NCBI GenBank assembly: GCA_036723975.1
Contig: DAIMGJ010000001.1
Span: forward strand, 192,037 to 256,036
Direction: 5' to 3'
Origin: JAILEN01 sp036723975
Lineage (GTDB): Bacteria > Bacillota > Clostridia > Lachnospirales > Lachnospiraceae
DNA: 64,000 bases
The stretch's first letter is position 1. Every line of letters begins with the position of its first letter. Of the stretch, positions 57,052 through 64,000 are shown in pieces. The position numbers and the translations under genes were made by a program. The notes under the pieces are model-generated. The model was not told the DNA's origin, made no database searches, and saw only the letters and a program-made list of their open reading frames with translations.

Positions 57052-59073
57052 TTAACATGCATCAAAGGCAAGCACTACCTTAAACAAATCTCCATCCACA
57101 GAAAGGTCCATGGTTCCTTTCATAAGCTCTGTCAAAGACTTTGCAATGGAAAGACCCAGTCCGCTTCCTTCTGTATTTCTGGAAGAATCTCCGCGCACAA
57201 AACGCTGCATCAATTCCTCTCCTGTAATATTTAATTCTTCTTTTGAAGTGTTTAAGAAACTGATTTTTACTTTTGCATCCCGGACTTCCAGGTTTACATA
57301 GGCTCTGGTATTGTCCTGTCCGTATTTACAAATGTTATTCATCAGGTTATCAAATACTCTCCAAAGATAACGGGAATCTGCCATAATCTTCGGTGAAGAT
57401 GATAATGCTTTTACTTTAAATTCGATTCCTTTTGCTTCCAACTTTTCTTCAAACTCACCAAGGGTCTGATTCAAAAGCACATCCACGTCCACCTTTTCCA
57501 TATGAAGCTCCACGTTTCCGGTGGAAGCTTTGGATGCATCCAAAAGGTCCTGCAAAAGCTTCTTTAAGCGTTGGGACTGACGATCCAGCACTTCTAAATA
57601 TTCTTTTACTTTTGCACCTTCCGGCTTCTCCTTTTTCAGAAGATCCACATAGTTGATAATGGATGTAAGAGGCGTTTTTATATCATGGCTGACATTGGTA
57701 ATCAGTTCCGTCTGGAATCGCTCGGATTTCAAACGCTCCTCAATGGCATTGTCCAATCCACGTCCAATGGAATTAATGGCATCTCCTTCTTCCCGAAGAT
57801 CCAAAAACATTTTTCCTGTAGCAACGGATGCATTCAGATTTCCTTCTTTGATTTCTTTGGTAACTTTTTTAATTTCCGCAAACTGGTTTAAGAGTTTAAA
57901 AAGAACAACACCAAAGACTACTTTTTCAACAAACCAGAAGAAAAACAGCACGCCGAATCTCCATGCATCACTGGCAAAAGCAAAGAGTCCAAAAAATTCA
58001 CCTGCTGTAATCAGACCAAAAATCATCCAGATCCGCTTTTTCATCTGTATATACTTTCCGGTTTCATAAGAGGTTTCTCTTATTTTTTTAAACCATCCAA
58101 TGATGCCGGTGACAATCATGACACAAAACAGATTCTTCCACCACTTTGGGCACTTAAAGTTGGATGCCAAGGTCATGCAATAAATCAATCCGCAGAAAAC
58201 TCCGGCTGCCACGAAGACCACCGTGATACATGAAATGATACCAAGAAGGTCCCAAGACAGTTCGGATAAAAAGGTAACCACGCCAGCGATTAACAACGTC
58301 TCCACGGTAAGAATCAAAAGAAAGCTCACATCCATCGGAATCTTATCAAAGATTCTTCGCTGTAAATACACACCTTCGGATACTTCTTTTGCCTGATAGA
58401 TATCGCGCTTTGCTTCTACGGAAATTCCATGATAACCGCTTAAGCTCATTAAAATTACAAACAATACTACTGCCGCAATGCCGCCGCCGATAAAAAGAAT
58501 CATTCCCCAAGTGGATGCGGCTTGCGCAAGCCCAAAGGCTCGGGTTGCCTCGCCGATCAAATCGCCGTTGGACGAATCGTTATTTACAGATGAAACCACT
58601 GTATAATCTTCTAACGTTGGATCGTATCCATCATCATCAAAATGATTGTAATACCAAGAACCCTGCATGTAAGTCTCACCGATACTGTATTCTGTTTCTT
58701 CTCCGATTCGATAATAATCTACGCTGTATTTTTCCGGAAATCCATGGGAAAAGTTGGATGCAATATAGTTGGATTTCTTCTCCAATTCTTTTTTGGAAGA
58801 AACATTTCCCTTTATTATCGCAAATTCATATCGGGTAAAATTATCAATGTTATAATTATTTTTCTCGCCGGCTTCAAATGCCTTTAATGTATTGGTCGGG
58901 AAAGTTCGTTCATAAAATGAAAACAAAATGTCGCTGTCCGTTTTTCCTTGGTAAAAACCAAACTCCGCACAAAACATAGTCATGGCCGCGCCAAAGAATG
59001 TGGCTGTGATTAAAACTAAGCAAGCTACAAAGACGGCGATTTTCGTTCCTGTTTTTCCTCTGTATTTTTTCAT
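57052..59073 (-). CDS. Large membrane sensor histidine kinase
   Basis: A 673-residue kinase: first span about residues 12-35, extracellular domain to about 190, second span, then a region with about five or six more spans (to about 390), a HAMP-like linker, HisKA with L-I-T-N-V-S-H-D-I-K-T-P-L-T-S, and HATPase with N-N-I-C-K-Y-G and G-S-G-L-G-L-S. The multi-span region before the kinase core is larger than in usual two-span kinases. The start at 59073 has GGAG; upstream codons overlap the regulator stop. Close clostridial relatives sit next to their OmpR-type regulator as here. Signal unknown. Confidence 0.9.
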   Translation of the reverse strand: MKKYRGKTGTKIAVFVACLVLITATFFGAAMTMFCAEFGFYQGKTDSDILFSFYERTFPTNTLKAFEAGEKNNYNIDNFTRYEFAIIKGNVSSKKELEKKSNYIASNFSHGFPEKYSVDYYRIGEETEYSIGETYMQGSWYYNHFDDDGYDPTLEDYTVVSSVNNDSSNGDLIGEATRAFGLAQAASTWGMILFIGGGIAAVVLFVILMSLSGYHGISVEAKRDIYQAKEVSEGVYLQRRIFDKIPMDVSFLLILTVETLLIAGVVTFLSELSWDLLGIISCITVVFVAAGVFCGLIYCMTLASNFKCPKWWKNLFCVMIVTGIIGWFKKIRETSYETGKYIQMKKRIWMIFGLITAGEFFGLFAFASDAWRFGVLFFFWFVEKVVFGVVLFKLLNQFAEIKKVTKEIKEGNLNASVATGKMFLDLREEGDAINSIGRGLDNAIEERLKSERFQTELITNVSHDIKTPLTSIINYVDLLKKEKPEGAKVKEYLEVLDRQSQRLKKLLQDLLDASKASTGNVELHMEKVDVDVLLNQTLGEFEEKLEAKGIEFKVKALSSSPKIMADSRYLWRVFDNLMNNICKYGQDNTRAYVNLEVRDAKVKISFLNTSKEELNITGEELMQRFVRGDSSRNTEGSGLGLSIAKSLTELMKGTMDLSVDGDLFKVVLAFDAC

Positions 59074-59093
59074 ATTCGACTCCATTTCACACA

Positions 59094-59801
59094 TCACATG
59101 TCATTCATCTTATACCCGTGTCCCCAAACCGCAATCACATATCTCGGATTCGCCGGATCGTACTCCAGCTTTTCACGAAGATGACGCACATGGACCGCTA
59201 CGGTGTTTTCCGCGCCGTACCCCGGATCCTGCCAAACCTCGGTATAAATTTCCTTTGGCGAATACACCTTTCCCGGATGCTCCATAAGAAGCTTTAAAAT
59301 ATCGTATTCTCTTGGAGTAAGACTGACTTCCTCACCATCAAGCAGCACCTTTTTTTCACGGTCCATTAACTCGATGCCACCAATCACTATTCTGTCTGCA
59401 TCATCTTCTACCGACCGTTGGGTCCGGATTCCACCCAAAAGTGTATAGCGTCGTAACTGCGATTTGACTCTTGCGATTAACTCTACAGGATTAAAGGGCT
59501 TTGTGATGTAATCATCCGCACCCACATTAAGTCCCAAGACCTTGTCCATGTCCTCGGATTTTGCCGTCAAAAGAATCACGGGAATATTGTAAGCTTTGCG
59601 AAGCTCCACCATTGCCTCAATCCCATCCATTACCGGCATCATGATATCCATAAGCACCAAATGGATTTCTTCTTTTTCAAGTATTTGAAGTGCCTCTTTT
59701 CCGTTAAAGGCTTCTACAACTTCAAAGCCTTCTCCGGTCAAATAAATCCGAAGCGCATTTACAATGTCCTTTTCGTCATCGCACACAAGTATTTTGTCCA
59801 T
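59094..59801 (-). CDS. OmpR-family response regulator
   Basis: A 235-residue regulator: receiver domain with D-D-E, phospho-acceptor in V-L-M-D-I-M-M-P-V and K-P-F, then a winged helix with V-W-G-H-G-Y-K near the end. It precedes its kinase gene with a few bases between their reading frames. Direct repeats TTAAGA spaced 11 bases lie upstream, a pattern expected for OmpR-type dimers, so autoregulation is plausible. It is paralogous to the regulator at 2333-3022. Confidence 0.94.
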   Translation of the reverse strand: MDKILVCDDEKDIVNALRIYLTGEGFEVVEAFNGKEALQILEKEEIHLVLMDIMMPVMDGIEAMVELRKAYNIPVILLTAKSEDMDKVLGLNVGADDYITKPFNPVELIARVKSQLRRYTLLGGIRTQRSVEDDADRIVIGGIELMDREKKVLLDGEEVSLTPREYDILKLLMEHPGKVYSPKEIYTEVWQDPGYGAENTVAVHVRHLREKLEYDPANPRYVIAVWGHGYKMNDM

Positions 59802-59843
59802 TGTTACTTCCCCTTATTTCGCGAAATGTTTTTTACAGCTCTT

Positions 59844-59901
59844 ATTCTATACGATTTATTCTTAAGAAAAAATATGTGAAATATTTAAGAATTTATTAAG
59901 A
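59844..59901. promoter_or_regulatory. Promoter region and direct repeats upstream of the response regulator
   Basis: On the minus strand a -10 TAGAAT (59844-59849) lacks a good -35. Upstream, TTAAGA occurs on the plus strand at 59862, 59885 and 59896; the last two are 11 bases apart. This suggests activator binding by an OmpR-family protein. Confidence 0.45.
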
Positions 59902-59918
59902 TTTGTGAAAAAGTGCCA

Positions 59919-59947
59919 TTGAGAAACCCTGCTTTCGTGGCTAAAAT
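59919..59947 (+). promoter_or_regulatory. Promoter of the acyltransferase gene
   Basis: TTGAGA (59919-59924), 17-base spacer, TAAAAT (59942-59947). The -10 ends 9 bases before the ATG, so the message may be leaderless or nearly so. Confidence 0.6.
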
Positions 59948-59956
59948 AAATAGGCT

Positions 59957-60967
59957 ATGAAAAAAAGAATAGATTTTTTAGATTATACAAAAGCATTTTG
60001 TATCCTGCTCGTTATCATAACGCATATAGATTGGACAAACAAACAGCTTCCGATTTTTGATTACATCATCAATATGGCTGTGCCGATTTTTATGCTGATT
60101 TCCGGCTACAATTTTGCCATGTCTTCCGAGCGCACCATTGGAGAATGGGAAGGCGGACGCAAAGGACTGAAACGGTTGTACAGCATCCCGCTGATGATGA
60201 AAAAAATCTGGCGCTTCGCAGAACCCTTTCTTCCGATTTGTGTTGTGGAAATTATCATTATTATTTTGCAGGACAAACATTTAAACTTACCGCGCATTTT
60301 CTTAAAAGGCGCCTACGGCCCGGGAAGTTATTACGTGCCACTAATGATTCAGCTGGTGATTCTATTCCCGATTATTTATGTGCTTGTTAAAAAATATCCA
60401 CGGGCGTCTCTTCCCATTATGGCTGCCATAACACTCTTATTTGAAACCTACGTAGTCGTCTTTAATATGGAAAAGGCGGACTACCGCCTTCTAATCGGGC
60501 GATATTTGTTTTTGATTACCTTTGGATGCTGGTTCTATTTGCACCCGGATTTGCGATTGTCCTACGGAACCTTAATTGCCATGTTTATCATCGGTGTTGC
60601 GTATTTATATTTCAATCGTAAAGGCGTAAACTTTTACCTTTTCCCATACTGGGGACCCACCACATTTCCTGCCGACTTTTATATTATCCCGTTGATGGTG
60701 ATTGCCTTTCGACTGTTTTATCACAAAACAATACCGGGACCTGTCGGAAGTCTTCTTGTGGAAATCGGAAAGGCAAGTTATCACATCTTCTTAGTTCAAA
60801 TGGTTTACTATCACTTTGAACTGGGATGGGTATTATTTGATTTGCCGCTTGTGGCTCAGATACCTTTTCATATCGTAATCTGCGTTTCTGTGGGTATTGC
60901 CTTTTATGAAATACAAAATCACTGGCGAGATATTACAAAACGGAAAATTAAACAGTATATGTTATAA
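59957..60967 (+). CDS. Membrane acyltransferase, acyltransferase 3 family
   Basis: A 336-residue membrane protein with about ten spans. The N-terminal D-F-L-D-Y-T-K-A-F-C-I-L-L-V-I-I-T-H pattern with a conserved His in the first long span matches acyltransferase family 3, which O-acetylates surface sugars, peptidoglycan or exopolysaccharide. A cytoplasmic loop (residues about 55-80) is basic. It has no good ribosome site and a promoter very close to the ATG. It stands alone between the two-component operon and an MCP gene, so its acceptor is unknown. Confidence 0.85.
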   Translation: MKKRIDFLDYTKAFCILLVIITHIDWTNKQLPIFDYIINMAVPIFMLISGYNFAMSSERTIGEWEGGRKGLKRLYSIPLMMKKIWRFAEPFLPICVVEIIIIILQDKHLNLPRIFLKGAYGPGSYYVPLMIQLVILFPIIYVLVKKYPRASLPIMAAITLLFETYVVVFNMEKADYRLLIGRYLFLITFGCWFYLHPDLRLSYGTLIAMFIIGVAYLYFNRKGVNFYLFPYWGPTTFPADFYIIPLMVIAFRLFYHKTIPGPVGSLLVEIGKASYHIFLVQMVYYHFELGWVLFDLPLVAQIPFHIVICVSVGIAFYEIQNHWRDITKRKIKQYML

Positions 60968-61027
60968 AAAAAGTAGATACGTTTTTACCGGGGCCGCTTG
61001 CCTACGTAAAAAGTATCTACTTTTTTT
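60966..61027. terminator. Bidirectional terminator palindrome
   Basis: Arms AAAAAAAGTAGATAC and GTATCTACTTTTTTT enclose an inner stem and a GC-rich loop. It immediately follows the acyltransferase stop and faces the convergent MCP gene. It is related in layout and sequence to the palindrome at 32772-32841. Confidence 0.82.
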
Positions 61028-61051
61028 AATTCTATTTACGCTAATAAGTAC

Positions 61052-63163
61052 TTACAGTTTAAACTGGCTGACTATGCTTGAAAGATCGGCTGCCACATCT
61101 TTTTGTTCGGTTGCCATGCCTTCCACATCTGTAACCATAATAGAAACTTCATCCACCGTTTCTGTAATATCTGCAGAGTTTGCTGCTGTATCCTGTGCAC
61201 TTTCTGCAATGTTTGCCACTGCTGCGTTTACCTGCTCCATAGACTCGGTAATCGTCTCTACCAGACCTCCGATAGAGTCTGCCAAATCCTTAAACGCAGT
61301 TGCATCGTGTCCATACTGAACACCGATATTTACAAAGTTATCATAATCCGGTGCAACTGTTTCCTGTACGAAGCCAAGAAGCTGATTTGCTCCTCCACTC
61401 ATAGACTGGAATGCAGCCTGTACACCTTCAATCGTAACTTTAATCTTTTCAACTGCATCACCGGTATCCGTTGCTAACTTATTAATCTCGGAAGCAACTA
61501 CCGCAAATCCACGTCCATGTTCACCGGCACGTGCTGCTTCGATAGAAGCATTCAAAGATAAGAGGTTAATCTGGTCTGCAATATCTGCAATGGAATTTGC
61601 CATATCGCCGATTTCTGAAACAATCTGTGCTCTCTCATTTGCTTCTTTTAATTCTTCGCCATATTTTTCTACAATCGCAATTGCATGATCATATGCCTGG
61701 CGGGAAGATTCTTCCACTTCAGCCGCTCTCTTCTGAATTTCTTTTACTTCTTCAGACGTCTTTGATGTCTCTTCTGCTAAATACTGAACTGATTCATTTA
61801 CTTCATTTACGGATGCAGATACTTCTTCGGTCGCTGCACCGGCAGACATCATTGCGTCATTTACCTTACCCATATTGTCATGGATATGACCAAACTTCAT
61901 GGAAAGTTCGGTTGCAACCTGATTCATCTTCAAAGAAGAATCGTTTACATTGGAAGATCCGGTAGTAATTCGGCTGATTACATCACGGTTGTTTTCATAC
62001 ATTTCATTCAACGAACCGCTCATCATACCGATTTCATCTTTGCCCTTTGCTTCAATTTTATCTACGGTAAAGTCACCCTTTGCCAAATTCATGGCAAATG
62101 CCTTTACCTTGTTCATGGTCTTTGAAAGTCCATTTGCGATAAACGCAATTACAACAGAGCAAAGTCCTGTTGCAACGACACCCATTATGATAAGAAGCGC
62201 TGTTAAATTCCTAACCGGAGCATTGATTTCTGACTGTGGCATCTTAATCATAAGGTGCCAGTTCACTCCGGGAATTGTTGCATAATACAAATTATATGCT
62301 TCTGAACTTTCATCATATGTTACAAGTCCTGATTCGTTGGAAAGAATGGTATTTCCTGCTTTTGCAAGGGAAGCATTCTCGTCTTCCGTAATATTTGCTC
62401 CATCCTGGACTTTTTGACTATCCTGTGTATAAATATATGTACCATCGGATGCTAACAACATTGCTGTACCGTTTTCTCCAACCTGAATGGAAGAAACAAT
62501 ATCAACCATAGTATCCAAAACGATATCACAGGTAACGCATCCTAAATATGTGCTTCCGGAATAAATCGGAGCTGAGCAGGATGCCATAACCACGCCTGAT
62601 GACGGATCATAATAAGGATCGGTAATTGTAGCCGAGCCTGCCTGCATGGACTTTGCATTTGTATAGTATTCCTGTGAGAAATAATCATATTCGGCATTAC
62701 TGTACTCATATGTCTCCACAATGGAACCACCATCTTTATACCAATACGGTCCCATGTACATCTGTTCCGGATCGTATACATACGGCTCAAACCAAATACC
62801 TGCACCATTAATAATATCGCTTTCCGTCACCGCTTCGGAAAAACTATCCCGAAACAGATCCATGGAAGTCTGGGTATAATGCATACCAACTTCTCTGGCA
62901 AGTGACGCACACTGTGTTCGAACAATATCCAAATCAGCATTGATTTTCGCACTATTAGCGGACAGTTCAGCGTTCATTGTTTTCTGAACTTCCGTATTAA
63001 TCGTCTTCTTACTGTTTACCGCACTTACGCTGGTCAAAATAACAAGTGCAATAATAACCGTCGGCAACAGTTTTAACATCATTTGTTCGCGGATGCCGAT
63101 TCCGCCTTTCTGCTTTGGCTGTGACGGCGTCTTCGCTTTTGCCTGCTTCTTGTCTTTACTCAT
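61052..63163 (-). CDS. Methyl-accepting chemotaxis protein with dCACHE sensor
   Basis: A 703-residue receptor: a Lys/Gln-rich cytoplasmic N terminus (residues 1-25), first span about 28-48, extracellular double-CACHE domain (to about 305, with W-F-E-P-Y-V-Y-D and Y-W-Y-K-D-G), second span about 310-335, HAMP, and a signalling coiled coil with tip sequence similar to the other MCP here. Ligand is likely a small organic molecule. AGGAGG precedes the ATG at 63163. It shares little ligand-domain sequence with the MCP at 49257-51224. Confidence 0.93.
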   Translation of the reverse strand: MSKDKKQAKAKTPSQPKQKGGIGIREQMMLKLLPTVIIALVILTSVSAVNSKKTINTEVQKTMNAELSANSAKINADLDIVRTQCASLAREVGMHYTQTSMDLFRDSFSEAVTESDIINGAGIWFEPYVYDPEQMYMGPYWYKDGGSIVETYEYSNAEYDYFSQEYYTNAKSMQAGSATITDPYYDPSSGVVMASCSAPIYSGSTYLGCVTCDIVLDTMVDIVSSIQVGENGTAMLLASDGTYIYTQDSQKVQDGANITEDENASLAKAGNTILSNESGLVTYDESSEAYNLYYATIPGVNWHLMIKMPQSEINAPVRNLTALLIIMGVVATGLCSVVIAFIANGLSKTMNKVKAFAMNLAKGDFTVDKIEAKGKDEIGMMSGSLNEMYENNRDVISRITTGSSNVNDSSLKMNQVATELSMKFGHIHDNMGKVNDAMMSAGAATEEVSASVNEVNESVQYLAEETSKTSEEVKEIQKRAAEVEESSRQAYDHAIAIVEKYGEELKEANERAQIVSEIGDMANSIADIADQINLLSLNASIEAARAGEHGRGFAVVASEINKLATDTGDAVEKIKVTIEGVQAAFQSMSGGANQLLGFVQETVAPDYDNFVNIGVQYGHDATAFKDLADSIGGLVETITESMEQVNAAVANIAESAQDTAANSADITETVDEVSIMVTDVEGMATEQKDVAADLSSIVSQFKL

Positions 63164-63264
63164 ATCTGCCCTCCTGAAACCTCAATGTCAAACACATCAG
63201 TTGTACTATTTATTCTAACAGATAGTTTTTTAAAAATCACTACTTTTTCTGAAAATTTGTTACA

Positions 63265-63296
63265 AAAAGAAAAAGAGGGATTTTCCACTCTTTTCC
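63265..63296 (-). terminator. Terminator of the AlkD-like gene
   Basis: AAGAG..GGA and TCC..CTCTT pair around a short A-rich loop and are followed by TTTTCTTTTTG on the minus strand. Confidence 0.65.
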
Positions 63297-63297
63297 T

Positions 63298-63947
63298 CTA
63301 GCGTAACGTTTTTAAATATTGCTTGTGTTCCTCGGATACCCGAAAGCTTTCGACTGCTTTTTGAATTGCTTTTTTATGGGTCCAGGGCTCAAGTCTTCGC
63401 TCCTCTATATAAACAATGCTTTCGTCGTATTGCTTTGCAAGGGCAGTGGCAAAATACCAGGCGACCATCATTTTTATATAGTAGTCTTCGCCCTCTACCT
63501 TTGATACCCACTCCAAATATTTTGGTTTAAAATCTTCTCCCAAAAATTCGTTCATCAGCATTCGTATACCAAATCGTTTCGTATACACATGATCCGAAGC
63601 TATCCATGTTTGAATCAGGGGCAAAAGCTTTTCATGGTTCTTTGCAAAAACCTTGGGGCTCGCCTGGTCGCTCACAGGCCAGCAGTCCACATAAGGCAAA
63701 AACCGCTCCACCTCTTTTGCACACTCATCAAAATCTTTGATGAATGAAATCAAAAAGAAGTGCAGAAGATTTTCTTCATAATAAGTATGAGGAAGTTCCT
63801 TCAAAAACTCCTCTGCTTCCTTCGTACCCTTCAGATTTTTTGCAAGAGTTCTAAGCACCGGAGTTCGTATTCCGATTATAGTTTCTTTTGAAATGTTCGG
63901 AACCAGCTTGCTTTGGAACTCGCGGTATGGTTCGTCTTTTAGATTTT
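63298..63947 (-). pseudogene. AlkD-like DNA glycosylase gene, 5' end cut by an IS end
   Basis: HEAT-repeat DNA alkylation repair protein of the AlkD family, which removes bulky or cationic alkylated bases. The visible frame, about 215 codons, starts Y-K-N-L-K-D-E-P-Y-R-E-F and contains family positions corresponding to Trp/Asp in C-W-P-V-S-D, Arg in K-R-F-G-I-R and Trp in V-A-W-Y-F. The first dozen or so residues and any ATG are missing: upstream the sequence turns into an IS3-like terminal repeat with no start codon before an in-frame stop (63979-63981). Translation could only begin at an internal GTG (63858), losing about 30 residues. Probably inactive, or the start lies in a fusion not visible here. 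Confidence 0.75.
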
Positions 63948-64000
63948 TGTACCGACCCCCAAAAGTTAGACCAAAAATCTAACATTTGGAGGTCGGTATT
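63948..64000. mobile_element. Probable IS3-family terminal inverted repeat, element continues past the window
   Basis: TGTACCGACCCCCAAAAGTT at 63948-63967 has the TG start and sequence style of IS3-family (IS150-like) ends. ACCGACC, GTTAGA, TCTAAC and GGTCGGT form a subterminal hairpin, as known in such elements to block outside transcription. The transposase lies beyond the right edge. Exact IS identity cannot be checked. Confidence 0.65.

Overview
The window looks like chromosomal DNA of a Gram-positive, low-to-moderate GC member of the Clostridia, most likely Lachnospiraceae. The pointers are an archaeal-type ProS, the paired GlgC/GlgD, SpoVG, DnaD/DnaI-type replication loaders, a long-form Prs, ThiT, BspA-like and sortase-anchored surface proteins, MCPs, and sigma-A promoters with strong AGGAGG ribosome sites. 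No phage, plasmid, CRISPR, rRNA or tRNA gene was seen. The assignment to family is inference.

Layout. 1-5.7 kb: cca (partial), proS, an RluA-type pseudouridine synthase, a two-component system, and metK under a SAM-I riboswitch. 5.7-9.8 kb: an HD-GYP protein, a membrane-attached XRE regulator and murA. 9.8-17.8 kb: carbohydrate genes (GH13_18 phosphorylase, P-loop kinase, sugar ABC importer, YesL-like protein, LacI regulator) and an Sfp-type phosphopantetheinyl transferase. 18-21 kb: spoVG, glgD, glgC. 21-26 kb: murC, then a primosome/nucleotide operon (dnaD-like, dnaI-like, prs) preceded by a cluster of DnaA boxes. 26-33 kb: foldback repeats, a TPP-riboswitch-controlled thiT, an LtaS-type sulfatase with a His-rich CsoR, and a large membrane-anchored protein ending in a catalytically dead papain-like fold. 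33-44 kb: a surface cluster (LRR/InlB-repeat protein, class B sortase, 2,886-residue repeat adhesin). 44-49 kb: foldback repeat, heterodimeric ABC exporter, divergent TetR. 49-51 kb: an MCP.

51-57 kb is the most unusual part: one strand carries a CooC-like ATPase, two HgdA/B-type (2-hydroxyacyl-CoA dehydratase / benzoyl-CoA reductase family) subunits, their HgdC-type ATPase activase, a 55-residue membrane peptide, and a free-standing fragment of acetyl-CoA synthase beta subunit. No CO dehydrogenase, CoA-transferase or acyl-CoA pathway gene accompanies it. 57-64 kb: a second two-component system, an acyltransferase, another MCP, and an AlkD-like gene whose 5' end is cut by what looks like an IS3-family end.

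Several long foldback (MITE-like) repeats lie directly behind stop codons. Family A occurs twice, almost identical. In one copy a second family (B) has inserted, and B shares a roughly 65-nt structured core with A. A third foldback (C) splits the HgdC/ACS-like operon. Two shorter related palindromes serve as bidirectional terminators.
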